Source of the DNA: Parapristionchus giblindavisi
Lineage: Eukaryota > Nematoda > Chromadorea > Rhabditida > Diplogasteridae
NCBI GenBank assembly: GCA_943737045.1
Contig: CALSFV010000356.1
Location: 226,228-290,227, forward strand
DNA length: 64,000 bases
Direction: 5' to 3'
A program made the translations under genes and the position numbers. The notes below the pieces were generated by a model. The model was not told where the DNA came from. It did no database searches and was given only the letters and a program-made list of their open reading frames with translations. Positions 44,301 to 58,172 of the stretch are shown piece after piece; position 1 is the stretch's first letter; each line of letters begins with the position of its first letter.

Positions 44301-45351
44301 CAAGTACGATCAGTAATGTAATCACCAGATATACCGTGCAGTTGCACTCCGATGGTGCAGAATAATCATATACCTCTAACATTGTAAAAAAAGCGCTGAA
44401 AATATGCTTAAAACTAGCGAAAAAACCAAATTAACTGATTAGGGATTACTGTAGGAGCACACCATAATTCATGAATTCGTTATAAAAATGATTAGTTCAT
44501 ATAATTCGTATTTTTAAGAAATTATGAATTTTAAACCAAAGGTGTAATATAGTATGTAGAAGGTATTAAGCAAATAAAAAGTTTTCCTGCCCCATGGGAA
44601 AATAGTGAGAATTAATTTAATGTAATTTTTTTTCCGAAAATTCCCATTTCCAGCTTTCGTTGACTGTTGATCAAAAAACTCTCCTCGACAATAGTTTCTT
44701 AGAATTAGCCAAGGAGTCGAGTGCACCCACTCCCGAATCGATTGGATACGAAAGAAACGTTTTAGGAAAAGGCGCCAAATCGTAGTGTGGTCACCTCCTG
44801 AAGCGAATTTTCAATTGGAAGGAATTTCCAAGTACCAGTGAACTACACTCATGGAGCCTGTAATTATCATACATAAAACAGAAAAATCTATTTTTCATCG
44901 ATACCGCACATATGTTGATTTTCTCAGATAGTGTGTTTTACAGCACTCGAACAACTCTTACAGTGTTTCTTTTGTGTACTAAAAACATTTTTTTTCGATC
45001 AATTTTCTCTCACTTTTAAGAGATTATGAAAAATTTATTTTACGGATTTGAATTTTACGAAATCCGTAAAATAAAATTTTTACGGACCAATCCGTAAACG
45101 TAAATCCCTGATATGGATGAGTCGGGTTGGTTATCTGTCAATGAAAGGGGGGATTTGAATTTGGATGTTTTATAGATATATTGTAGATGTGGCATCAACA
45201 GCAGCAACAACAACAACAATCAGATATTGGAGTGAGATATAATAATGAAGGAGGTGAAGGAAATGGAGATGGGAGAGAAGTTGAAATGGATACAAGAATA
45301 CAATATGTTGAAGAAGAAGTTTATGAAATGGTTGATGAAAATAATCAATAA
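38386..45351 (+). CDS. Unknown protein with a duplicated WGKP/YEHP domain
   Basis: A 24-exon gene of about 731 aa, all phases consistent. Exons start at 38386, 38579, 38734, 38857, 39011, 39191, 39328, 39481, 39842, 40009, 40197, 40338, 40466, 40647, 40884, 41030, 41399, 41792, 41891, 42088, 43029, 43129, 43312 and 45187. A domain of about 120 residues occurs twice (about 230-350 and 425-551). Each copy reads in order GTFIVD, WGKP-G, YDV-C--K-YEHP-T, NRFV-KI, then LAVITYFWKGEP-PFE or IAVVTYEWIGTPFEF. A degenerate earlier copy may exist (VGPGRPTGARL in exon 3). The first 220 residues are very acidic. The C-terminus has a basic NRKRKK signal and a poly-Gln run (HQQQQQQQQ). I do not recognise the domain; a nuclear DNA- or chromatin-linked role is only a guess. 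AATAAA is at 45517-45522. Confidence 0.85.
39600..39829. mobile_element. hAT-type MITE, CATACATTTT family, copy C (intron 8 of the duplicated-domain gene)
   Basis: A 230-bp element starts CATACATTTTCGTCCCACCC and ends GTGGGTGCTCGCAAATGTATG, flanked by the exact 8-bp duplication ATATGATT (39592-39599 and 39830-39837). The inside carries four AACTGACCCG-like motifs, unlike copies A and B, so only the ends are shared: two subfamilies using one terminal sequence. Confidence 0.92.
42389..42560. mobile_element. Truncated or diverged relative of the CATAGGTCG MITE
   Basis: CATAGGTCGAAAAGTATG followed by TTACAAAGTACCAAGCC and repeated TGACC-GATTTTG-GCCAAA motifs is the reverse complement of the element at 42818-42979 over its first about 110 bp. 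The other end and the target duplication are not recognisable. A run of 10 G (42381-42390) lies at its edge. Confidence 0.65.
42818..42979. mobile_element. hAT-type MITE with CATAGGTCG ends (intron 20)
   Basis: A 162-bp element starts CATAGGTCGAATAG and ends CTTTTCGACCTATG, flanked by the exact 8-bp duplication GTAACGAC (42810-42817 and 42980-42987). It contains three GGCTCAAAATCCGGTCA-like repeats. The outer bases CATAGGT are shared with the element at 19334-19526. Confidence 0.9.
43456..45110. mobile_element. 1,655-bp hAT-type fold-back element (intron 23)
   Basis: The ends are CAGGGATGGGCGTAAAAA and, inverted, CAGGGATTTACGTTTACGG. The insert is flanked by the exact 8-bp duplication ATATGGAT (43448-43455 and 45111-45118). 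Most of the inside is an inverted repeat. Left arm 43552 to about 44170 and right arm about 44290 to 44905 are almost identical over roughly 615 bp, with a loop of about 110 bp. Weaker inverted similarity extends further outward. Each arm holds the same 70-codon ORF (43731-43943 on +, 44514-44726 on -), differing at two residues, with no recognisable domain and no transposase. Confidence 0.93.
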
Positions 45352-47813
<2,462 letters not shown>

Positions 47814-48626
47814 GGATAGGATTGATAGATAATTATCAGAGTGAAAAAGATTTGGCGGTAGACTGGGATAGACAATTATTGATTGATTTAGCTAAAGAAA
47901 TTATCGATCGATTGGGGAGGAATAAGGTAATGAGATGAATGTGATATTAATTGATTATTGATTGATTTGTAGGATATTTCATCGATTCTTGATAGAATGA
48001 ATGGATTGAATGAGGAGATGAGAAAGAATAGGAATAAAGTATGCTTTGATTTATTGATTGAGTCTTTAAAAAATTATTTTTATTGGGTAGATATTGTACC
48101 AATGTTAACAAGATTATCTTTTTATAAAATCATTAATATTTGTTATTTGAATTAATTAATGAGAGAGAAGAAAGATGAATGACTATGATTACATAAGAGA
48201 ATAGATTATGAACAAAATAAAGGCGGTCCGATGTTTTGGCCTTCGGATGAAAAAAAGAATATATTCTAGATTGTTCCACAAGGAATGAATACATCCTCAT
48301 CTGATTCTTCATTGAGACGTCATCGATCTCTTCATGATAAAAGAAATATTAGTAAGTATTTCATCTTTGATCTTTGATCTTTCCTATAATTACTATTCCG
48401 TTTTTGGTAAATCTGTTCATGAATATTCTTTGGTGTTCATTCATTTCACTCTTTCTGATCTTTGGTCTTTGAGTTTCAACATCACGACGAGATGGTGAAC
48501 AACGAGTTCAATTCAATGAACGACAACGGTGAATCAATACAATATTGATTACAGTTCCTTCTATTATGAATATTTCTTGCAAAAATGTGATACAGTTACA
48601 GAGCGAAAAAACGTGATTCAATTTAA
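47814..48626 (+). CDS. Possible 5' exons of the ARMC9-like gene, or a separate small gene
   Basis: Five in-phase exons: 47814-47926, 47973-48038, 48270-48351, 48474-48528 and 48596 onward. They encode a charged, partly helical stretch (DWDRQLLIDLAKEIIDRLG, then a Ser/Arg-rich part). There is no start codon in phase in the first exon, so the 5' end is missing. Read through, the last exon ends ...RYRAKKRDSI with TAA at 48624. Using a donor at 48613 (AAAAAAC|GTGATT) it joins in phase to 48731, inside the ARMC9 exon that begins ATG at 48724. One gene is thus possible but not proven. Confidence 0.5.
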
Positions 48627-48723
48627 AATGAAATTACGGTAGTGTGTTCGATTGTTTGGCGACGTTTCCTAATCAGAGTAATACAATGGCTGATAGAGAT
48701 AAAATAGAATTAAGATATTGATT

Positions 48724-51188
48724 ATGGAAGAAACAGATGATGAATTCAATTACAGTACTCCATCTCCAATTTATTGTTTCGTATCTGAATTGAACTTCTC
48801 AAAGATCTCATCACAATTGAATGCTAATCCTTCCTCTCGAAAGAGTGCTCTACTCATACAGGCACTTAGACAAGTTTGTATACTGTAAAGGATATGGTAT
48901 TCCAAGAGTACTGTATGTCATTACAGCAAATTACGGTAACATCGTCGAATGAGTATGCCAATCAAGCGATATCGATCTTTGCTGAGAAAGACGTACTATC
49001 TCTGAAGAGTAGGAGACAGGTACGGTAATAGTGGTGTACTGTATTTCAATTGGGTCAGATGGATGATTTCAGTCAATAGTTGCATTGATTCTAATGGGAA
49101 CTGATAATGGATTTGAAGTGAAAGAACAATTGTGTCGATTCATAAATGCCATTGCTTCATTCAAAACTGGACGAAACTATCTATTGACTGTAGGAGGAGG
49201 AAAGGTACGATAAAGATTGATTACGGTAGTTCAATTGGGTCATCATCATTACAGGAATTACTCACTCAGCTCCTTTCTGTCCTGAAAGCCAGACGAATTC
49301 ACGGTGCAGCTCAAGATCATGCCGTAGCAGCTATTGAGAAGTTGTCAATACGGTAAATAATCAATAAATGGAAGAATACTGTAGTTCACTCGTGTCAAAC
49401 TTTCAGTCCTTCCGTATGTCGTGAACTACTCTCACTGGGATTTTTCGATTGGTTATTGCCTATGATCGAGACGGGTCGATTAAGTGCTTACGGTAAGTCT
49501 GCTGTAATCTGTTACTACCGTGTACCATCACCGTAATCTCTTTAAGGTGCTGAATTCAGTACAGCGTTACTACTCAATCTTACATTGTGTACGAACTCTC
49601 CAGCTCTTCTTGCAAGACATGCAGATCAGATGTTGGGTGCTATGGCTAGTATATTGAGAATGAAAAATACTGGAGTATGTACTTTGATCTTTGATCTTTG
49701 ATCTTTTAAAATGTCAATCTTCAGCTTTGTGCATATATCAATGGTGCTCTATATGCAGCCTTTGCTTTTGGTCGTATTCGAGCGAGAGCTAGAGAGACAA
49801 GGTTCACTATTTTATATTACCTTTTTTGTCTTCTAATCCCATACAATAGAATGGTTCCACTTATAATAATCACTTTATAATCATTTGGATAGATTTATTT
49901 ACAATTGATCCACTCGATCGATATCGTATACTCTACCGTAATCCCAACGATATCCTACCGTAATCCCAACGATATCCTACCGTAATCCCAACGATATCCT
50001 ACCGTAATCGTTCTTAGATTCGAGATTCATCTTCAATCAAAACTTGAACGTTCTCATTGTGCTCTCTGTACTCTTCACATTCCTTTTCTTCTCAAACAAA
50101 TGAAAGGAGGTAATCAATATTATGTGGATATGGTACCGTAACTCTGTTGTTTTGCATGAATCGTTGTAGGATCCTATTCGTAACTCGTATTCCTATCTAG
50201 TCTAGTTATTCTTGTTCTACTTTTCTTCTTCATTCATTCATTCTCCCATTATATCTTCATTCTCTTCATATTCATTTCTTCTTCATTTTCAACAATCACC
50301 TCCCACATCCCTTCATTTCTATTCTTTCTTTCCTTCCTCGACCCACATTCCCCCCCCCCCCATCCCCCTCTCTCTCCCCTTCCACTTCTCCAACCTCCCC
50401 CCCCCTTCATTCGAGTAAATTAGTAAGTTGTAAGGAGAAGAGGCCACACTGAAATGAATGATAGAGTATGGTAAAGTGAGAGAGTACAGAGATAGAGACA
50501 GAGGGGGAAGGTATAAGGAGGTCTAGAATGGTAGAGATAGGTGCGGGCTTATCTACGAGTTTGTTGGTGTTTACGTGCTATGACACGACGAGTAGTATGG
50601 AGGGGGGACAGTGGGTGCTAGGTGGTAGTAGGAGAGAGGGAGAGGGAGAGGGAGAGGGAGAGGGAGAGGGAGAGGGAGAGGGAGAGGGAGAGGGAGAGGG
50701 AGAGGGAGAGGGAGAAGGGGAAGTAGGGTAGAGGGAGAGGGAGAAGGAGAAGTAGGGTAGAGGGAGAGGGAGAAGGAGAATTAGGGTGGAGGAAGAGGGA
50801 GAGAGGGATATCCCTCCTCTTCCTCTCGAACATTTTCCTCATTCATACAGTAACATTCATTTCAATTCAATCGATATCAATTTCATTCTTCTTCATTCAA
50901 GGACTTCTCTGACGGTCATTTATATCACGTAGATCATGATGAAACTGTTTTGTCTCCCTCTCCTTCCTTTCTCCATTTCTCTCCCTCTCTATCTCCCCTT
51001 TCTCCTTCTCCCTCTCCCTCTCTCTTCCCCTCCCTCTTCCTCTCCCTCTCCCTCTTCCATAATTCATTACTCCATCATTTTCTATTGACCCATTCTTCAT
51101 CTCTTCTCCAGTTCAAAAGAGCGTTTGAAATGGTAGAACAGTGGCCTTCCCCTCTCCCTCTCCCTTTATGTTCCACTCTCTCCCTCTC

Positions 51189-51236
<48 letters not shown>

Positions 51237-54200
51237 TCTGTACCAGTCTTTCTCTACTTCTCTCTCTCCATGGGGGTAGATGACCACGCCCCTTTCAGAA
51301 TGGAATACACGAACACTCTTTCATCTATCCCTTCATTCATCCAGTCTAGTCGTCCCTCTCCTTCTTGGATCTCTCCCTCTCCCTCTTGGATCTCTCCCTC
51401 TCCTTCTTGGATTCCCTTCCCTCTCTACAGTCCCCCCCCTCTGCTTCTATATGACGTCATAATGTAAGTGTATATAGGGTAGAGGGAGAGAATTCATTCA
51501 ATTCAATCGTTCTCTCAATACAAACAATGTCCATCTTCTTCTTCTTCTTCTTCCTTCTTTTTAACCTTGGAAAGAACGAATCGATCGATTACTTTATATA
51601 ACTATACTTGTAAATATTAAAGTCAATCTCTCCCTCTTCCTCTCCTTCTTAGTCTACCTCTCCTCCTCCCTCTCCCTCGCCCTCTCCCTCTCCCTTACTC
51701 TCTCCATCTCTCAGACTGTAGATTATCCAATATTTCCTTAGTAACAGTTACTAGTATTGGAATTCGTTGATGGGGGGGGGGTTGTTAATCTCTTTCTCTT
51801 TAGCCTCTCTTTCTCTATTCTGAATCGACATTTAGTATCCTCTCTCTCTCCTTCTCTCCCATCCCTTCTATCTCTCTTCTCCTTTCCTCATTTCCCGAGT
51901 CTTTCTTTATTCTCCCCCTCATCTCAGTCATTTCTAATGTAAGAGCCCAACGTTCTTTATGAGATATTTCCCTCTCCCTCTCCCTCTCCCTCTCCCTCTC
52001 CCTCTCTCCGTACCTCTCCTTTTTTCTCTTCATTTTCCTCCTCATCATCAATCAATACTATAAATTTCTAGTGTCCCTCTATCTCTTTCTCCTCTTTTCC
52101 AATTCTCTTCTCTCTGTACAAAATGTCCCTCTTTTTGAGTGAGCCATAGAGATAGAGAGATAGTGTGTGACTAGAAGAGAGTGGTTAGACAGTCAGAGGG
52201 AATGACGAGAGAGTATGGAGAAGTGAGAGACATCGTCCATCTGAAATACTTCTATTGAATATATAAGAAAAGAAGTGAATGAATTGTGAATAGTAGACAA
52301 TGGTCGACACACTCACTGCACCATGTACCGTAACCTGTGTGACACTACTACACCATGGGCGTTCCCTGAGACCTCAATTGTGATGTTCTAATGGAAGACA
52401 TTCACGGTCTGAGCTCTCTGGGCACGCTTTATTTGTGTGTCTGCACTTCCCCTCTCCTGCCTTTTCAATATTTAAATATTAATCAATAAATTCAAAATTT
52501 CCCCTGACCAATCAATAAATTGGTTCTAGAGACAGAGATGATTCGTGTTCCATTGACTTCAACTGGAGATGATCTAGAGGATACGGTAGGTTTCTGTGTA
52601 GGAGAAGGAAGAAGATTGCATTGATTGATTTATAGGGAAATGATAATTGTGAATGTGATATAGAATCATCAGATCAATTAAGACCAATTGGAGCTGAATT
52701 GGCTGGAGCAAGATTATTATTGGCTAAGGTAATCAATAAATGAAGAATCAATCAATATACCATAATAGGAATTGACCAATGGTGAACGTACTAGTAAATA
52801 AAGACTACATCATTGAACGATAGATAAGATTGAAGGAATGATAAGAAAAGGATATATTATAATAAATAAAATAGAATTGGAATATAGATAATGATCGTTC
52901 CCCTCTTGAATCGATGAATGATTCTTTAGAGATGGACAAATATATTTTGACCATACTTGACTATTCTTAGAATTGGATGTATATTTGATGTTCTCAAGTT
53001 GACACAGAGTACTTATGTGTTCAAAGTATTAATCGATATAAAGTTTTCATATCTATTGGGAGAAATGTTAAAATATGAAAATATATAAAAATAATATTCT
53101 ATATGAGAGCGTGAGAAGAAGAAGAATGAAACGTGCAATACATGAATATCTTATTTCTACTATATATATAATAGAATAATATATCTATTGAACAGGTGAT
53201 ATTAATCTCTAATGGAGATACAATATCTATTCCTTGTAATGATGAAGAGAAAAGAGAAGATGATGAAGAAGAAGAGAAAGGAGTTCCACCAGGGACTGTA
53301 CAGAGGAAAAGGAGGAATAGAAGGAGTAATAATAATAAAGTAAATTATTTAAATGTTTATAAAATATTTAAAGGAGTTCAGATAAATTTAGAATTTATAC
53401 AGATAGCGTCATGAATAAATTAAGAAACAATTATTTGAAACATAGTAGTTTTTTTGTTTTCAAAGACACCTTTTATTTCAGAATTTTTCCAAAAAATATT
53501 AAATAAAGTGCAAAAATAAATAATATAATAATATAATAACTTAATAAATAATATTTGTAAGATGCGAATGTCTCGTCCTCTTTCCCGTTCTGAGCCTCGA
53601 AGGATCAATTCTGCTGCTTCTCAAGCTACTTTTACTATTGAATCTGAAGGGAGAAAACCATTGACACAACCTGTGGCACTCACTCAATGTATACCTTATT
53701 TATTAAAATTATATTTTTTCTTATCATTATTATTTATGAAATAATTTTAATTTCAGTAGCGATAGCATTGAAGACTTCAATGGATAAATCGACCAAAGAT
53801 TCTAAAGAGAACGTAAGAGAAGCAATTGAACCAGCTAAACCTATTGAAACGTAATTATTTTATTATATTATTCTATTTTAATATTCTTAGAACTTTCTCA
53901 TGGGTAGCTATAAATTAGTATTAGAAAACGTCCCGAGCAAGGCTACACTTTAGGCTTGAAAAATGCTTTTCGATAGATTACGAGTATGGTTGATTTTTCA
54001 AATTATGAGAAAATGTTAGAATTATCAAAATGATCAAATATTTGTTATTTATGAACAGCTGGAGATCATTATGTTTCCGATATTATTTAAAATAAAGTTC
54101 AAAAGAGATTATAAACTATTTTTTGGGTCTTAGAACCAAAAAAAAATATTATTAAAAGTTTTTCCCTCTTTACCAATCGGTGATTTGAATTTGTTGTATT

Positions 54201-57200
54201 TGGATTTGAATTTGAATTTGAATCTAATCTGAAAAATTAGGAACTCTAAACATAGTTTCTTCACCAACAAAAATTAAGTTTAAGTAATCAGTTACAATTA
54301 CAGAAAAATCATTTTAGTTTAATATGATAGTTTGCGCTTTCTTATTTTCCATAGGGAGAGGACCCCCCTAGGTTTCAACTTATTTCCCCTACCTTGTGTG
54401 GTGTTTTCGGACATCTTTGTTGTTCTGAACATTCAGCTCATAACCAAGGGACATTGCTAAAACAATACATCATATGTGTCAGGACTTCGATTTTGTTTTG
54501 AAAATATTTTTTAAATAAAGAAAATGATTTAGAATTTTTTTAAATGGTCAAAAATTTTAAAAAAAATCGAAGTCCTGATCTGTGTATGCACATTTGCAGC
54601 ATCGACTATTTTGTACTAATAAAGAAATTCGGACAAATTTTGTATTTGGGATTTCTCTGATAACAATAATCACGAGTCTGTCTGGCATGATAAGAACTAA
54701 CTGAAATAAGAAAAAAAAAACAATATTTTCAGGGAAAAAAACGCAGTTTGTTATAACTAGCAGGGGTGAATTAGAAATAAGAGTGCCTATTCAGAGGGTC
54801 CTTCTATCTTATTCGAAAGATCAGGAGACATTATACCAATAGTTCTCTTCGATTGGAAAGATTCAATTGATGAGAATGGAAAATATTTCAGATTTTTAGA
54901 TATTGTTTGAAGAGGAAGAATGAAATGAAATGAAGAATTGAGGGACTTATGTGACATATCTTATCATTCAGATTGAATTGAGGGACTTATGTGACATATC
55001 TTATCATTCAGATTGAATTGAGGGACTTATGTGACATATCTTATCATTCAGATTGAATTGAGGGACTTATGTGACATATCTTATCATTCAGATTGAATTG
55101 AGGGACTTATGTGACATATCTTATCATTCAGATTGAATTGAGGGACTTATGTGACATATCTTATCATTCAGATTGAATTGAGGGACTTATGTGACATATC
55201 TTATCATTCAGATTGAATTGAGGGACTTATGTGACATATCTTATCATTCAGATTGAATTGAGGGACTTATGTGACATATCTTATCATTCAGATTGAATTG
55301 AGGGACTTATGTGACATATCTTATCATTCAGATTGAATTGAGGGACTTATGTGACATATCTTATCATTCAGATTGAATTGAGGGACTTATGTGACATATC
55401 TTATCATTCAGATTGAATTGAGGGACTTATGTGACATATCTTATCATTCAGATTGAATTGAGGGACTTATGTGACATATCTTATCATTCAGATTGAATTG
55501 AGGGACTTATGTGACATATCTTATCATTCAGATTGAATTGAGGGACTTATGTGACATATCTTATCATTCAGATTGAATTGAGGGACTTATGTGACATATC
55601 TTATCATTCAGATTGAATTGAGGGACTTATGTGACATATCTTATCATTCAGATTGAATTGAGGGACTTATGTGACATATCTTATCATTCAGATTGAATTG
55701 AGGGACTTATGTGACATATCTTATCATTCAGATTGAATTGAGGGACTTATGTGACATATCTTATCATTCAGATTAAATTGAGGGACTTATGTGACATATC
55801 TTATCATTCAGATTGAATTGAGGGACTTATGTGACATATCTTATCATTCAGATTGAATTGAGGGACTTATGTGACATATCTTATCATTCAGATTGAATTG
55901 AGGGACTTATGTGACATATCTTATCATTCAGATTGAATTGAGGGACTTATGTGACATATCTTATCATTCAGATTGAATTGAGGGACTTATGTGACATATC
56001 TTATCATTCAGATTGAATTGAGGGACTTATGTGACATATCTTATCATTCAGATTGAATTGAGGGACTTATGTGACATATCTTATCATTCAGATTGAATTG
56101 AGGGACTTATGTGACATATCTTATCATTCAGATTGAATTGAGGGACTTATGTGACATATCTTATCATTCAGATTGAATTGAGGGACTTATGTGACATATC
56201 TTATCATTCAGATTGAATTGAGGGACTTATGTGACATATCTTATCATTCAGATTGAATTGAGGGACTTATGTGACATATCTTATCATTCAGATTGAATTG
56301 AGGGACTTATGTGACATATCTTATCATTCAGATTGAATTGAGGGACTTATGTGACATATCTTATCATTCAGATTGAATTGAGGGACTTATGTGACATATC
56401 TTATCATTCAGATTGAATTGAGGGACTTATGTGACATATCTTATCATTCAGATTGAATTGAGGGACTTATGTGACATATCTTATCATTCAGATTGAATAA
56501 CCATTATGGGACACGTTATGAAATTGAAAATTCAGACTTATTCGATCGTTTAGATCCTTTTTTTTAAATAATAGTATTCAAATTCTGATCGAGAGATAGT
56601 TATATTGAGAACGAATATAGCAATTAATCATTACAAAAGCGACAACTTAGAAGCTTAATTTTAGGCGGCAATTTTAGGATTGGTGATCATTCTATCCGAA
56701 CAGTCATATTACGAAAAAACTCGTGGGTCTCCATGTTTAATACAAAATTCAGCGATCGCTTTCGTTTGATAAATCGTGCGAATACAATCAATATGTTCTT
56801 TCTGATTCCATTCCCTTTATTACACTTTTAAATTTACTTCTCCACTTTTATTAAATTGAACTGTTAGTTTCTCAACCGAAAACACTGAAAATTTTTCACG
56901 GCTTCAGCCAGGAAAGAATAAGAGGTGCATTCGTGAATTCACTCAATATTCTGCATTAATTAAATACTGTACGAAATCATTCCCCTAAAAGATTTGTTCA
57001 CATCACGTAATAGATGCGTAACTAGCAACTTTGAATTCTAAGAAGTAGAATTAGTCTTTTCAATAGATCTTGAGTCAAATATAGTCCGAAACTATTAATT
57101 ATTGAGATATAAAAGTAGAAACTCTCTTGAAATATTCCTGATTTGCTTAAATTGTTCGTGAAAGTGATAATATATTCATTAAGGAAATCTCGAGGAACTC

Positions 57201-58172
57201 TTAAGAAATCTGTATCGAAATGTGAGACGAGTAGACAACCAGAACCATCTAGGTTATTTTAATTTATATAATAATAAATAAATTAATAATGAAAATTGCA
57301 GTCCGACAAAAGAAGATATAAAGAATAGTAATGTAATATCTAAAACAAGTCGTGATCCTCCCTTTTTATCATCTCCTTCTAAACAATTGAATAAATCTAA
57401 TTCAATGACGAAAGATCAAAGATCAAATGATCAGAAAGAAGAAAAGAATATGAAAGATGATAAATCATTAAAAAGTAGTCGAAGAGTTCCATTGAGAGTT
57501 GTTGCAAAAGAACAAGAATCATCGGAAAAGGTTGGATTATAATCTATTCAAAAGATCAGAAAAAAAAGAAAAGAGAAAAGAGAAAACTTTCCTAGTTGTG
57601 CACACTCTTTCGTCATTTTCCATTTCTTTTCTTTTCGCGACTTTTGATCAGATTAATGTTTTGTTTTAATATTTAGAACTATTATTTAAAAAAAGAATGC
57701 GAACAATTTTCTAACGATAAAATGTTCTTAGTGAACCCTTTATCCTATTTGAATGATTTGATGCAAAACCTCATTCATATCATTTGCGTCATTCATTTCA
57801 CTTATTCATAGGTTTCACATTATCTATTTATTTATCGATGATATCACAAAATGATTACTTCTTGTTTACTGCTAATGTATGATAATGAAATAGTTCAAAT
57901 ATAATTCTAGAAAGAGATTGTATCATCATCTCCTCCATTCTATTCAATCCCTATTGATATGTTGGGAGAATTGGCTGCTCCTGTCACTGGAAATGTACCC
58001 AATCGAATTCCTGATGATGCAAAGTGAGTCCTACCGCGAATAGGAGAGATTACTGTAATCGATCAATATCCATTACAGTACCCTTGACTACATCAGTGTA
58101 TTCGGTTCGAGACCCAAAGTTCCTCGAACGCCAGATAAGGAGAAGAAAGCAACATCTGTCCTGTTGTATTGA
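48724..58172 (+). CDS. ARMC9: ARMC9-like armadillo protein of the cilium base
   Basis: A 16-exon model of about 601 aa: 48724-48873, 48927-49019, 49073-49204, 49255-49352, 49407-49492, 49547-49674, 49725-49801, 50018-50109, 52530-52585, 52636-52728, 53196-53339, 53562-53688, 53757-53850, 57302-57530, 57911-58023, 58079-58172, all in phase. The helical repeats resemble ARMC9: RFINAIASFKTGRNYLL, AVAAIEKLSIRPSVCREL, STALLLNLTLCTNSP, YINGALYAAFAF. After the repeats LRPIGAELAGARLLLAK recalls the post-repeat segment of ARMC9, and the C-terminus ends SRPKVPRTPDK. Human ARMC9 is mutated in Joubert syndrome and localises to the ciliary base; it starts with a LisH domain not seen here. Two introns are huge (2.4 and 3.45 kb). 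Splicing exon 8 instead to 50170 gives GSYS and a stop at 50181-50183. Confidence 0.85.
49933..50010 (+). repeat. 22-bp tandem repeat (about 3.5 copies) in ARMC9 intron 7
   Basis: The unit CCGTAATCCCAACGATATCC plus TA is repeated head to tail. It includes the TACCGTAATC motif common in this genome and lies directly before the exon at 50018. Confidence 0.95.
50110..52529 (+). other. ARMC9 intron 8, 2.4 kb, low-complexity
   Basis: The intron is packed with CCCTCT and GGGAGA arrays (50636-50780, 51170-51240, 51655-51700, 51970-52010), poly-C runs (50350-50360, 50396-50405) and a G run at 51773-51781. Strand composition switches between C/T-rich and G/A-rich several times. No gene is seen. Confidence 0.8.
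50636..50715 (+). repeat. (GGGAGA)n array
   Basis: About 13 perfect GGGAGA hexamers on the ARMC9 sense strand; a candidate for G-quadruplex formation in the pre-mRNA. Confidence 0.95.
54479..54578. repeat. Small fold-back (16-bp arms)
   Basis: TCAGGACTTCGATTTT (54479-54494) and its exact reverse complement AAAATCGAAGTCCTGA (54563-54578) enclose an A/T-rich loop. It is probably a tiny MITE remnant. Confidence 0.7.
54941..56500 (+). repeat. 40-bp tandem array, 39 near-identical units, inside ARMC9 intron 13
   Basis: The unit begins AGGGACTTATGTGACATATC and ends TTATCATTCAGATTGAATTG. Reading down the array I see one substitution (G to A at 55775) before the last, truncated unit. Every unit contains TTATCATTCAG, a good match to a 3' splice site, and TATGTGACA, a weak donor. 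Such uniformity means recent amplification, active homogenisation, or an assembly collapse or expansion. Confidence 0.98.

Larger units (their letters stand above)
53851..57301 (+). other. ARMC9 intron 13, 3.45 kb
   Basis: Contains AT-rich DNA, a TTTGAA repeat near 54195-54220, a small hairpin at 54479-54578, the 40-bp satellite array (54941-56500), and about 800 bp of AT-rich unique DNA. No coding exon is seen. Confidence 0.8.

Noticed and set aside
43731..44726. Pair of identical 70-codon ORFs as a real gene family
   Set aside because: They are the two arms of one inverted repeat; no family pattern and no codon-level sign of selection.
54941..56500. CRISPR array
   Set aside because: The 40-bp units are contiguous and identical, with no unique spacers, and lie in an intron of a eukaryotic gene.
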